A stretch of 37,623 bases of DNA from an uncultured Sphingorhabdus sp. (GCF_937872355.1 NZ_CALMSV010000063.1:1-37623); one strand, 5' to 3'; shown: positions 23,717 to 31,908, counted from the first letter of the stretch. Numbers and translations are program-made. Notes: generated by a model not told the origin, from the sequence alone.

Positions 23717-24769
23717 ATGACCAAGTTTTTCGACAACTTCGCTGATCTCGCCAGCTTCATCGCGACCGAGACCGGAGATCATGACCGCAGCTCGACATAT
23801 GAACGCGCCTTTCTCGAACATGACGAGCGCGCCAAACTGTCCCCGGTTGAAGACACGTCTCCGCTGGAGACGCCCGATCCCGATCAGAGCCGCGCTGCCG
23901 TCGAAATGGTGATGGCGACGCTCTTCGACGTCTTTCGCGACACCCGCCTCGAGCCGTTCACGGCCGATCTTGCCTGGGGCTTCGTCAACAGCTTCCACGT
24001 CGTCGCCAAGCGGATCAACGACCGTGAGGACGATGCGGCAAAGGAGCTCGGTGACCTCGCCCGCAGCTTCGACCCAAGCGAGATCTACGCGCAGCAGATC
24101 GAGGACGCGCAGATCCTCTGCCAGACTCTGCAAAGCTGCCGCGATGCCATGGAATGCATGCGCGACCATGCCGCCGAAGTCTTCCGGGTGGAGACCGGAC
24201 GCCCCTATGCGCCAACACGCGGAAGCCGGGTCTCGTCGGGCGTCACCGCGTCGATGATCGACGCCCGCGACTTCCTCGCCGCTCGGTCCCGGGAACGCCG
24301 GGAGCAGTACCTCCCCGAGGGACCTGTGGTGATCTTCTCCGGAGGACAAATCTGGGAGGATCATGACCTGCTCTGGAGGGGCCTCGACAGCATCCGGGCG
24401 CGTGTCCCCGAAATGGTCCTCGCAACCACCGCACAGACCAAGGGCTGCGATGCCATCGCGCAGGCCTGGGCATCCGCTCGCGGCGTCAAATCGATCCAGT
24501 TCCGGCTCGACCGGCGCCTCGGCGCAAAGGCGGCTTTCGTCCGAAACGACCGTCTACTCATGCTCAACCCGGTGGAAGGGGTCATCTGTGAAGGCTCTGG
24601 CATCCAGATGAACCTCGCCCAGAAGCTCCGCCGGGCCGGTGTCCCGCTCCACGTCGTCAAGCTCGACCAGCAAAAGCACGTCGCCGCGCCCTCTAAAGGG
24701 CGGGGCCGAGTGTCAGGCGCCACGATCGACGAACGCCCGAGCAATCCGCGCACCGCAAACCATATGTGA
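23717..24769 (+). CDS. DUF2493 (SLOG-like) domain protein
   Basis: 350 residues from ATG 23717 (MTKFFDNFADLASFIATETG), preceded by GGAGG. The N-terminal 200 residues are acidic and helical (FDVFRDTRLEPFTADLAWGF, QILCQTLQSCRDAMECMRDHAA). The C-terminal domain at about 195-325 fits DUF2493, a Rossmann-like SLOG family member: GPVVIFSGGQIWEDHDLLWR, LATTAQTKGCDAIAQAWA, and NPVEGVICEGSGIQMNLAQK with VPLHVVKL. SLOG domains bind nucleotides or their derivatives, but this subfamily's ligand is unknown; it is commonly found on plasmids. It is a single-gene unit ending in a terminator-like hairpin. Confidence 0.88.
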   Translation: MTKFFDNFADLASFIATETGDHDRSSTYERAFLEHDERAKLSPVEDTSPLETPDPDQSRAAVEMVMATLFDVFRDTRLEPFTADLAWGFVNSFHVVAKRINDREDDAAKELGDLARSFDPSEIYAQQIEDAQILCQTLQSCRDAMECMRDHAAEVFRVETGRPYAPTRGSRVSSGVTASMIDARDFLAARSRERREQYLPEGPVVIFSGGQIWEDHDLLWRGLDSIRARVPEMVLATTAQTKGCDAIAQAWASARGVKSIQFRLDRRLGAKAAFVRNDRLLMLNPVEGVICEGSGIQMNLAQKLRRAGVPLHVVKLDQQKHVAAPSKGRGRVSGATIDERPSNPRTANHM

Positions 24770-24780
24770 TCCTCGAAACT

Positions 24781-24810
24781 GAGGGGCTCTGGCCATCGCC
24801 GGGGCCCCTC
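24781..24810 (+). terminator. Likely terminator hairpin after the DUF2493 gene
   Basis: A 13-bp stem, GAGGGGCTCTGGC (24781-24793) with GCCGGGGCCCCTC (24798-24810), loop CATC, two wobble pairs. The following CTTCC is poor in T, so it would be weaker than the terminators at 21601 and 22685. Confidence 0.55.
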
Positions 24811-24992
24811 CTTCCATCACATCCAGAGGAAAGCGGGCCAGCGGCTGGGCAGGGACTTCCCTGCTACTCTGCCTGCATCGCGACCCACCCGGTCCGCAGC
24901 CGCGGCATGATCCCGGGAGGAAAGAAACTCTCTCACAGAATTCCGATTCTGTCAGACGTCCGGGACCGCCTCAAGGACGGCGGGGCCCCACC

Positions 24993-25055
24993 ATTTTCTT
25001 CGGCGGATCACGCGCAGCGAATATCCTCGCAGATCCGGTGGCCGCCGAAGAAAAT
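24993..25055. repeat. 14-bp inverted repeat around a 35-base spacer
   Basis: ATTTTCTTCGGCGG (24993-25006) is the exact complement of 25042-25055. The right arm is the third copy of the CCGAA..AAATCG motif, so two copies face each other. The remaining part of 24811-25124 holds no gene. Confidence 0.65.
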
Positions 25056-25124
25056 CGTGACCCCCACCGCCGCTTCGCGGTCGCTGCGCGATCCTTGACC
25101 CGGCCCCGGACGCCCGACGCGCCG

Positions 25125-25150
25125 CTCCTGTCATTCAAGACAGACAGGAG
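25125..25150 (+). promoter_or_regulatory. Hairpin that hides the RBS of the 25157 gene
   Basis: CTCCTGTC (25125-25132) pairs perfectly with GACAGGAG (25143-25150), whose AGGAG is the ribosome binding site of ATG 25157. Loop ATTCAAGACA. When folded, the site would not be reachable by the ribosome. Confidence 0.6.
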
Positions 25151-25156
25151 CACATC

Positions 25157-25381
25157 ATGTTGAACATCTCGACAAGCGCCGCCGCCGCCAATGCCGCATA
25201 CTTCGCAGCCGTCGCCAACGCCGAGCGCCGGGCGCTCTCCAGCTACTTCGATCAGCATGTCATCGCCGACGAAGACCATCGCTACATCGCCATCGACGAG
25301 GGCGACTATGGCGCGCTGTCGCAGGGGTTGATCGACCGCATCGTCTACACGGCGGCGGGCGGCCTCATCGACGAACATTGA
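25157..25381 (+). CDS. Small hypothetical protein of the mobile backbone
   Basis: 74 residues, MLNISTSAAAANAAYFAAVA followed by NAERRALSSYFDQHVIADED and an acidic second half (YIAIDEGDYGALSQGLIDRIVYTAAGG). AGGAG precedes the ATG by six bases. Small helical protein without a recognised motif. It is a single-gene unit: the ribosome binding site is in a hairpin and a strong terminator overlaps the stop. Reality is supported by the frame of both signals. Confidence 0.7.
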   Translation: MLNISTSAAAANAAYFAAVANAERRALSSYFDQHVIADEDHRYIAIDEGDYGALSQGLIDRIVYTAAGGLIDEH

Positions 25382-25413
25382 GGGGGAGAGGCGGTAACGC
25401 CTCCCTCTTTTTT
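25380..25413 (+). terminator. Intrinsic terminator after the 25157 gene
   Basis: Stem with AGGCG pairing to CGCCT around GTAA, extended by GAGGGGGAG against CCCTC with one bulge, followed by six T's (25408-25413). Confidence 0.82.
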
Positions 25414-25426
25414 GCTCGACAGGAAT

Positions 25427-25461
25427 GCGGACACGGGGGGCATCGAGCCCCCCATGTCCGC
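25427..25461 (-). terminator. 15-bp hairpin, probable terminator of the leftward 25710 gene
   Basis: GCGGACACGGGGGGC (25427-25441) faces GCCCCCCATGTCCGC (25447-25461). The single mismatch is a G-U pair on the reverse-strand RNA, so the fold is perfect there and favours leftward use. No T tract follows. Confidence 0.55.
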
Positions 25462-25484
25462 GCCGCGAAGGAAGCATTCGCGGC
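25462..25484 (-). repeat. 8-bp hairpin next to the previous one
   Basis: GCCGCGAA (25462-25469) pairs perfectly with TTCGCGGC (25477-25484), loop of seven bases. It lies between the stop of the leftward gene (25492) and the larger hairpin, so the two form a tandem. Confidence 0.55.
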
Positions 25485-25491
25485 AATATGG

Positions 25492-25710
25492 TCAGGCCGT
25501 CAGCCTTTTCTCGACTTCCGCTATACCCAGCGCCCTGATGCGCCCGAGAAGTCGACCGAGCCGTCCTGCGTCAAGCTTCAGAAGCCCGGCTTTGTCGTTA
25601 TCGGCGATCGCCTGCTCGCGCTCTCGTTCCTCGAGCCGTTGTTGGCGCTCCTCAAGCTTCCGCGCCTCGGCGGCGATCGCCGCTCGTTCCTGTTCCAATG
25701 TACGTGCCAT
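25492..25710 (-). CDS. Small coiled-coil protein, unknown
   Basis: 72 residues. The first half, MARTLEQERAAIAAEARKLE followed by ERQQRLEEREREQAIAD, is a charged heptad-like coiled coil. The second half (LLKLDAGRLGRLLGRIRALGIAEVEKRL) is a basic helical region. GAAAGGG lies about ten bases before the ATG. Length and layout suggest a small DNA-associated or regulatory protein such as those found beside mobilisation genes, but no family is recognised. It converges with the 25157 gene, with terminators between. Confidence 0.62.
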   Translation of the reverse strand: MARTLEQERAAIAAEARKLEERQQRLEEREREQAIADNDKAGLLKLDAGRLGRLLGRIRALGIAEVEKRLTA

Positions 25711-25816
25711 GACCGGCCCTTTCGTTCACGCTGATCGGGCTGCGAACGAGAAGGACTATATGCTGCGCGGCGCGCTCGGTCGAGAGTGTGAGCGGCCCCG
25801 ACCGCCGCCGCGCCTG

Positions 25817-26119
25817 CTAGTGCCGCGCCCAATCCGAGCGATCCGGCCCGCCCGCGTCCTGCAGGATCAAGTCGCGGGGCATCCCCATACGCAGATGATA
25901 GCCGCGCGGCGCAAGTTCGAGTGGCCCGAGGATGCGATTGGCAAGCTCGGAATCGAAGATGTCGTGTTCGGTCATCGGCCGCTGTCGCTCGGCGATGTCG
26001 ATAGCATGCTGAAGCGCCGCCGAAGCGTCGGACCCCCCGCCGGAATCGAAAAGCTCCAGCGCTTCGCGCATCAGCGCAATGGCTCTCGCTTCGAGAACAT
26101 CGGCCGCCACATCAGCCAT
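25817..26119 (-). CDS. Hypothetical protein
   Basis: 100 residues from ATG 26119 (MADVAADVLEARAIALMREA), chosen because AGGAGG lies eight bases upstream. A longer in-frame start at 26257 has no such site. The N-terminal half is helical (LELFDSGGGSDASAALQHAIDIAE), the second half reads MTEHDIFDSELANRILGPLELAP. No family recognised. It is divergent from the transfer operon; 25711-25816 between it and the next leftward gene holds nothing clear. Confidence 0.62.
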   Translation of the reverse strand: MADVAADVLEARAIALMREALELFDSGGGSDASAALQHAIDIAERQRPMTEHDIFDSELANRILGPLELAPRGYHLRMGMPRDLILQDAGGPDRSDWARH

Positions 26120-26691
26120 CGTCGGTTCCTCCTCTCGGACCAGTCGTTCGCGCCCTGCCAGACACCCGAACTCCCGCGCGTTCCGCGCGGGAGCCGCCGG
26201 GGTTGGTAACATGCGAACACACATGCGCCGAAACTTTTGGCCCGAGGGCTTGGACATATGTCACGGCACCCCGGAAATCAGATTTCCGAGTTGCTGTGTT
26301 CGCGGGATTACCAGTCCCGACGCCGCGCATTTCCGCGGCGCCACATCCGCCTAGCAGACACCCGCAACCCAGCCAAGGCGCTTCGGCGCTGGAGGTTGGC
26401 GCGGCGCTGCCAATTCGCTTCCGTCCGCCGGACGGAGCCATGCCTCGCCGGACGCGGTTTCGCATGCGAGCCGGTCAACACCCCTGAACTTCCAACATCC
26501 CGATTCAGCCTGGTACAGAGGCACACCGAACGCACCTGAAGGTGCCTGGTTTCGCTTATAAATCAGCGTGATATGCTAGGTGTCAGACGTGTGCTCTCGT
26601 GGGACAGCCAAGGGATTGGCGAGAAGTCCCGGAAACGCGGGGCCTTGGCGTGTTCGCCCGGAACACGGCTCCCGCGCCGGCCACGGCAATC
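26120..26691. other. Intergenic region upstream of the transfer operon, hairpins but no gene
   Basis: About 570 bp. Contains a 9-bp hairpin (CTCCCGCGC at 26171-26179 with GCGCGGGAG at 26185-26193) and an odd 17-bp palindrome CGGAAATC-A-GATTTCCG at 26272-26288. In F-type systems the origin of transfer usually lies on the side of the relaxosome genes, so this region is one of two candidates, but no nick-site sequence is recognised. Confidence 0.4.
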
Positions 26692-26720
26692 TTGTTCGCC
26701 GTGCCAAATTCCGCTATAAT
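26692..26720 (+). promoter_or_regulatory. Promoter of the ribbon-helix-helix, traD, traI operon
   Basis: TTGTTC (26692-26697), a 17-bp spacer and TATAAT (26715-26720), a perfect -10 box, about 50 bp before the TTG start of the first gene. The best sigma70-type match I found in the GC-rich part apart from parDE. Confidence 0.75.
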
Positions 26721-26746
26721 CGCCAGCAGTTCCTGAGACCCCGCCA

Positions 26747-26764
26747 GCCTCCCTGCCAGGAGGC
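26747..26764 (+). promoter_or_regulatory. Hairpin that hides the RBS of the first transfer gene
   Basis: GCCTCC (26747-26752) pairs perfectly with GGAGGC (26759-26764). AGGAGG (26758-26763) is the ribosome binding site of TTG 26770. A bulged outer CCA/TGG can extend it. Confidence 0.55.
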
Positions 26765-26769
26765 CTGGT

Positions 26770-27060
26770 TTGTCTACTCCCAACAAGCATTGCACGGTGC
26801 GGCTCGACCGCGCCAAATATGAGCGGATCGTGCTGCTCGCCGCAGAAGGCGACTGCACGCCTTCGGACATCATCCGGGCCGCCGTTGACCGGTATCTCGC
26901 GGGGAGCGATCTGCTTGCGTCGAGCTGTCGGCGCATGGCCCGCATCGGCGAGTATCAGCACCTCGCGCTCGACATCATCATCCGCGAGCAATTCCCTGAA
27001 TATCGTGACCGCCTGGTGGCGGAAACCGACCGGCGACTGGAGCAGTTCCATGGCGCATGA
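26770..27060 (+). CDS. Ribbon-helix-helix protein, likely relaxosome accessory
   Basis: 96 residues from TTG 26770, which is preceded by AGGAGG at six bases. The first 45 residues (CTVRLDRAKYERIVLLAAEG, then CTPSDIIRAAVDRYLAG) form a CopG-like ribbon-helix-helix, and the rest is a charged helix (IIIREQFPEYRDRLVAETDRR). Being first in an operon with a coupling protein and a relaxase, it is likely the TraY/MbeC-like protein that binds the origin of transfer and positions the relaxase, and may regulate the operon. Overlaps traD by 11 bp. Confidence 0.78.
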   Translation: MSTPNKHCTVRLDRAKYERIVLLAAEGDCTPSDIIRAAVDRYLAGSDLLASSCRRMARIGEYQHLALDIIIREQFPEYRDRLVAETDRRLEQFHGA

Positions 27061-28753
27061 GGACATCCGCTCGGACGGTCGGCCCATCCCTCTGACCCAT
27101 CATTCGGCGCGCGGAAACGTCCAGCGCAATGCCGGGAATTTCACGCGCGGCAGCCAGCTCCTGACCCATGAACTCCTGATGTGGATCTCGGGCGCGCGGT
27201 TGCCCGTGATCCTGTGGTTCTTCCTGTTCGTTGCGGCCTGGCTCATCATCATGTCGATCAAGCTCGACGAGCACGGATTCCAGCTTGTCTGCATGAAGAT
27301 CTATTCGGCCTTTTGGGGTTGGGTCGACCTCGATCCCGCCAAGCGGGTGAATGTCACGCTGCCAACCGGCGAGATCGAGCGCACGGTCATGCAGGCGGTC
27401 CCCTATATCCCCGAAGTCATCAGGGCCTGGGATACCGCAACGCGCGGTCTTCTGGGCGCTTTCCTCATCTCGATTTTCATCGCGATCCCGACGGCGATAT
27501 GGTTCATCGACCTATCGCATCGGCGGGGCCGGTCCATCCTGCAGGAGCGCCACGAGCGCGGCGCCATGCTCGTCGACCGCGCGCTCCTGCGCGCTGAGAT
27601 CCTCGAACATAACCAGGCCCGGTACGAGGAGGATGTGCATGCGCATTGCCCCGGGCACTCGCCTGCCGCGGTGCTCGCGATGCCGTTCCGTGCCCGCAAG
27701 GAAGCTGGCATCCACCACCCTTATCTGCTCGCCGGGATTCCCTTTCCGCACCGCACCGAGCAGTCGCATGTCATGCTCATCGGCACGACGGGATCGGGCA
27801 AGACCACGGAACTCAGGAGCCTCGTCGCGCAGATGACCCTGCCGCGCACGCGGTCCCTGCGCACATGGTTCATGTTCGACGAGCTTGGTGCGCTGCACCG
27901 ATTGCCCGCGATCGAGAACGGGCTCCAGACGGGCCGCGCCTTCGGCGGTGCGATGGTCCTCGGCATCCATAGTTTCGAAAAGCTGGTCGAGGTTTATGGC
28001 GAGCAGGGTGCGCGCAATCTCGCCTCGCTCGCGCGCACCAAGCTCATTCTTGCGACCGCGGATCTGGACACCGCGGAGCAATGCGCACGCTATATCGGCA
28101 ACCGCGAAGTCCGGCAGATGGATGAGGCCTATAGCTATGGCTATAACAACACGCGCGACGCCTCGACGCTGACTCCGCGCAAGCAAGTTGAGCCGCTCGT
28201 GATCGCCGACGACATCACCAATTTGCCCGCGCTTCACGGGTTCGTGAAATTCCCCGACGGCTTTCCCGCGGCGCGCATCCTGCTCGAGTGGAAGGACTAT
28301 CCGGCCGTGGCCGAAGGCCATGTCGCGCGCGCCGATGTCAGCCCGGTTCGCTCGAAGCGCGCCGAAGAGGCGTTCGGGCAAGAGGAGGATGGCGAAGCGG
28401 GCGGACGGGATGGCGCATCGCAGGTGTCGGAGGGTGAGGCCGAACCGCGCAATGTCGCGCGCGATCTGGCCGCCCGTATCCTTTCTGTCGAGCCAGAGCC
28501 GAGCGAGGAGACGGCGCCGCGCGAGGCGCCGACCACGGGCGCGCCGGGCGGGGCGCCGGCACCCGCGAGCGAAGCACCAGCGCGGTACGCAGGCCAGCCG
28601 TCGGCGGAGGCTGAAGCGCCAGCGCCGAGCCGGGATCCCGGTGCCAAGGGACAGGTCGCAACGCCGCCTGTTCCGGAGGATTTGACGCTTTTCGAACTGC
28701 GACAGGCGTTCGGAAACGGGCGAGAGGATGACGGCCTCGATATCGGCATCTGA
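27050..28753 (+). CDS. traD: TraD-type coupling protein with a large internal in-frame deletion
   Basis: 567 residues from ATG 27050 (MAHEDIRSDGRPIPLTHHSA). Two N-terminal membrane segments (LPVILWFFLFVAAWLIIM and GLLGAFLISIFIAIPTAIW) are followed by Walker A GTTGSGKT at 245-252. Walker B, FMFDELGAL with D277 and E278, comes only 25 residues later, whereas in F TraD about 190 residues lie between them. The joined ends, LRSLVAQ and MTLPRTRSLRTW, match the two sides of that gap. Later parts (GGAMVLGIHSFEKLVEVYGE, EAYSYGYNNTRD, LPALHGFVKFPDG) are normal for the family. The tail from about 440 is Ala/Pro/Glu-rich and probably disordered. The motor domain is very likely non-functional although the frame is kept. 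Confidence 0.9.
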   Translation: MAHEDIRSDGRPIPLTHHSARGNVQRNAGNFTRGSQLLTHELLMWISGARLPVILWFFLFVAAWLIIMSIKLDEHGFQLVCMKIYSAFWGWVDLDPAKRVNVTLPTGEIERTVMQAVPYIPEVIRAWDTATRGLLGAFLISIFIAIPTAIWFIDLSHRRGRSILQERHERGAMLVDRALLRAEILEHNQARYEEDVHAHCPGHSPAAVLAMPFRARKEAGIHHPYLLAGIPFPHRTEQSHVMLIGTTGSGKTTELRSLVAQMTLPRTRSLRTWFMFDELGALHRLPAIENGLQTGRAFGGAMVLGIHSFEKLVEVYGEQGARNLASLARTKLILATADLDTAEQCARYIGNREVRQMDEAYSYGYNNTRDASTLTPRKQVEPLVIADDITNLPALHGFVKFPDGFPAARILLEWKDYPAVAEGHVARADVSPVRSKRAEEAFGQEEDGEAGGRDGASQVSEGEAEPRNVARDLAARILSVEPEPSEETAPREAPTTGAPGGAPAPASEAPARYAGQPSAEAEAPAPSRDPGAKGQVATPPVPEDLTLFELRQAFGNGREDDGLDIGI

Positions 28754-28756
28754 GCC

Positions 28757-31700
28757 ATGCTGTCGATCGCACCCGTACGCTCGGCCGCAGGCGCTGCGAA
28801 CTATTTCGCGAAGGACGATTATTACACCGTCGAGGGCTCCTCCGAGGTCAGTCTTTGGGCGGGGGAAGGTGCAACCGATCTCGGGCTTTCTGGAGAGGGC
28901 ACGAAAGACGGTTTCGAAGCGATATTGAACGGGAGCCTTCCAGACGGCGAGGCGGTCGCGCAGGTCGAGAACCGGCGCGCAGGATTCGACCTTACCTTCT
29001 CGATGCCAAAGTCCGCGTCGGTGATGGCCTATGTCGCAGGGGACAAGCGCATCCTCGCCGCCAACATGGCCGCGGTCGCCAAAACCATGGCATGGGTCGA
29101 GAAGAATCTCGCGGAAGGACGGCGCGATGTGGAGGGCCGCAAGGTTCCGGTCCAGACCGGCAATCTCGTCTATGCCCTCTTCCAGCACGACACGAGCCGG
29201 GCTCTCGATCCCCAGGGTCATATCCATGCCGTAATCGCCAATCTCACACGCATGCCGGGGGGCAAATGGCAGGCGCTGCACGCCGACAAGCTGTGGAGCC
29301 GCAACACCGTCATTGGCGCGATCTATCACGCGCATCTGCGCGGCGAGCTGGAGCGCCTCGGATATAGCCTCGACATGAAGGGAAAGCATGGAACCTTCGA
29401 GATCGCGGGGGTCCCGAAGGCTGTTCTTGCGGAGTTCAGCCAGCGGCGCGCGGAAATTCTCGAGCGCGCGACGCATCTCGGCATCAAGTCGCCGGAGGGC
29501 TTGCGCGAGATCACGAAACGGTCGCGCGATCCCAAGCTCGGCGTCGAGGATCGTGCGGCGCTGAAACAGGAATGGGCCAGCCGGGCGGCCGCACTCGGTT
29601 TCGACGGCAAGGCGCTCGCCGCGGCAGCCGAAGCGCGGTCCGTCTTCGTTCCCGCGGACAGCATTTTCGACAAGGGTTATCGCGCGATATCGGACGCGAT
29701 CGACACGGCGCGCCAGCGGCTCGGCGGGCCGCTCCGCCCCCCCCATCCCCTCGTCGGCACCGGCCCCGCCCGTGCGGTAGCCTCGCCCGCCGCGGCGAGG
29801 ACCCAGCCTGCCGTTGCATCGGCGGTTCGCATCCTTGGCGAGCGGGAAGCAGCCTGGCCTGTCGATACGCTCGCCAAGACCGCGCTCGATCTCGGTCTGA
29901 AGGGCGTCACGATCGATGGTGTCGAGCGCCGGATCGTGACGCTCGTCGACAGGAGACAGCTCATTCCTGGCGTCGCGGCGGCTGCCGACCGGACCGGGCG
30001 CATGGTGACGACGCGCGAGGCGCTCCAGACCGAGGAGACGATCCTCGCGGCCGTCGATAAAGGGCGGGGGTCGGCGAGCCCTGTCGTCTCGGCGGAAGCC
30101 GCGCCGGGCCGCCTCCAGGACGCGGCCGAGCGGCCCCTCAATCCGGGCCAGCTCGCGGCCGCGACGATGATTCTTTCTTCCCCCGATCGTTCGGTCGTTG
30201 TGCAGGGCGTCGCGGGCGCCGGAAAGTCGACCATGCTCCAGGCGGTCGCGCGTGTCGCGCAGGCTGAAGGGCGTGTGATCATGGGGCTTGCCTTTCAGAA
30301 CAAGATGGTTGCCGACCTTGCCGAGGGGGCGGGGATCAAGGCGCAGACGATCGCCTCTTTCGTGCTGGCCAACGAGCGGTTTATCGCGGAGCAGGGGACG
30401 GATCGACACCAGGCGGCGCGCGCGTCTTTCGCTGGCAGCATGCTTGTTGTCGATGAGACTTCGATGGTCTCGAGCAGCGACATGCTGAAGCTCCACGGCA
30501 TCGCCGAGGCGCTCGGCGTGGACAAGCTCGTTCTCGTCGGCGATCGGCAACAACTGTCCTCGATCGACGCAGGCAAGGCGTTCGCGATGATCCAGGCGGG
30601 CGGCGGCACAATGGCGCGAATGGACATGAACATCCGTCAGCGCACCGATCAGCTGCGCACGGTCGCGGCGCTCGCCAATATCGGCAAGGCTGGGGCCGCA
30701 CTCGCGGTACTCGGCGACAACGTCATCGAGGAAGCCGATCCCGCCTCGGCAGCGGCTGATCGCTGGCTCGCGCTTCCGCCCACGGAACGCGAGGTGACCG
30801 CGATCTTCGCTTCGGGCCGCGACGCCCGGACCGTCATCAACGAACGCATCCAGGACGGTCTGGTCGCCGAAGGGAGCGTGAAGGGCGAGGCTTTTCAGGT
30901 CACCGTTTATGAGCGGATCAACACGACCCGCGAGGAGCTGCGACATGTCTCGACCTACCGCCCCGGCGAGACCCTTGAAGTGGGCGCCGGCGGTGCGCGG
31001 GATGTCGGCATCGCGGCGGGGCGGCCCGACGTCGGCAGGATAGTTCGCAGCGGGAACGCCGAGCTCGCCGATGGGCGACGACGGATACGCTTCGATCCGC
31101 TCAAATTGTCCCCGACCGAACAGCGCGACCGCCTGCAGCTCGCCGAGAAGAAGTCGCTCGCGCTGCGGGAAGGCGATCGCATCCGCTGGACCGCCAACGA
31201 CAAGGCGCGCGGCCTGTTCAATTCGGCCTTGGCCCGTGTCGCGACGGTCGAGAGCGGCGCGATCGTAGTGGAGACGGCGGATCGGCAGCAGCTGCGGCTC
31301 GCGGAGGGCGATCCGATGCTGTCGCGGCTCGACCTTGCCTATAGTCTAAACATGCACATGGCGCAGGGGATCACGACCGACAAGGCCATAACCGTCATGT
31401 CGTCGCATGAGCGGCATTTGTCGAACCAGCGGCTGTTCAACGTCGCCGTGACGCGCGTCCGCGACGCGCTCACCATGATCGTCGACGACAAGGAGAAGCT
31501 GTCGCGCCAGCTCGATATGAATCCGGGCAATAAGACATCCGCCCTGGAAACTCTCGGCCGCATCGATATCGATGGGCGCCGGGGCTCGGCGCCGGAGGCG
31601 CCGTTCGATCCTGGGCCGATCGACGGTCTGGGGCTGCCCGATATACCCGCGGCTGGAGGCGAATTGCCGCCATTGCCGGCGGGTCCAGCAACCGAGGGCG

Positions 31701-31795
31701 CCGGCAACGGCAAGACACCCGACGCGCCCGACAAGAGCGGCCGTAGTGACACTTTGCCCCCGCTGCCGGAGCGGAGCCTGGGGCTCGATCTATAG
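28757..31795 (+). CDS. traI: MobF-family relaxase/helicase TraI
   Basis: 1012 residues starting four bases after traD. The relaxase domain has Tyr16, Tyr22 and Tyr23 (NYFAKDDYYT) and the metal histidines H144, H155 and H157 (FQHDTSRALDPQGHIHAVIANL), equivalent to those of F TraI. The helicase part has Walker A GVAGAGKST at about 484-492, MLVVDETSM at about 563, GDRQQLSSIDAGKAF, and a final NVAVTRVRDALTMIVDD (motif VI). It nicks the origin of transfer, stays bound to the 5' end and unwinds the strand. It appears complete; its Pro/Gly-rich end (LPPLPAGPATEGAG) is likely flexible. A complete relaxase beside a damaged coupling protein is notable. Confidence 0.93.
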   Translation: MLSIAPVRSAAGAANYFAKDDYYTVEGSSEVSLWAGEGATDLGLSGEGTKDGFEAILNGSLPDGEAVAQVENRRAGFDLTFSMPKSASVMAYVAGDKRILAANMAAVAKTMAWVEKNLAEGRRDVEGRKVPVQTGNLVYALFQHDTSRALDPQGHIHAVIANLTRMPGGKWQALHADKLWSRNTVIGAIYHAHLRGELERLGYSLDMKGKHGTFEIAGVPKAVLAEFSQRRAEILERATHLGIKSPEGLREITKRSRDPKLGVEDRAALKQEWASRAAALGFDGKALAAAAEARSVFVPADSIFDKGYRAISDAIDTARQRLGGPLRPPHPLVGTGPARAVASPAAARTQPAVASAVRILGEREAAWPVDTLAKTALDLGLKGVTIDGVERRIVTLVDRRQLIPGVAAAADRTGRMVTTREALQTEETILAAVDKGRGSASPVVSAEAAPGRLQDAAERPLNPGQLAAATMILSSPDRSVVVQGVAGAGKSTMLQAVARVAQAEGRVIMGLAFQNKMVADLAEGAGIKAQTIASFVLANERFIAEQGTDRHQAARASFAGSMLVVDETSMVSSSDMLKLHGIAEALGVDKLVLVGDRQQLSSIDAGKAFAMIQAGGGTMARMDMNIRQRTDQLRTVAALANIGKAGAALAVLGDNVIEEADPASAAADRWLALPPTEREVTAIFASGRDARTVINERIQDGLVAEGSVKGEAFQVTVYERINTTREELRHVSTYRPGETLEVGAGGARDVGIAAGRPDVGRIVRSGNAELADGRRRIRFDPLKLSPTEQRDRLQLAEKKSLALREGDRIRWTANDKARGLFNSALARVATVESGAIVVETADRQQLRLAEGDPMLSRLDLAYSLNMHMAQGITTDKAITVMSSHERHLSNQRLFNVAVTRVRDALTMIVDDKEKLSRQLDMNPGNKTSALETLGRIDIDGRRGSAPEAPFDPGPIDGLGLPDIPAAGGELPPLPAGPATEGAGNGKTPDAPDKSGRSDTLPPLPERSLGLDL

Positions 31796-31908
31796 GGCCA
31801 AAGGTTTCGGCCTTGTCTCTGGATCGACGGGACGGCGGGTGCCACAAGGTCCGCGGCAACGCCTTTGCCCGGTCGCCTGCACCGGCGCCGGCCGGCAGGA
31901 GATGAAGA

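Noticed and set aside
26120..26691. Assignment of an origin of transfer here
   Set aside because: Dyads are present, but I recognise no nick-site consensus for MobF relaxases and another intergenic region (23104-23669) is equally possible.
27512..30946. Very long reverse-strand open frame (1144 codons) antisense to traD and traI
   Set aside because: Arises from GC-rich third positions of the forward genes; no ribosome binding site, Arg/Asp-biased composition and no domain, while the forward frames are clearly TraD and TraI.
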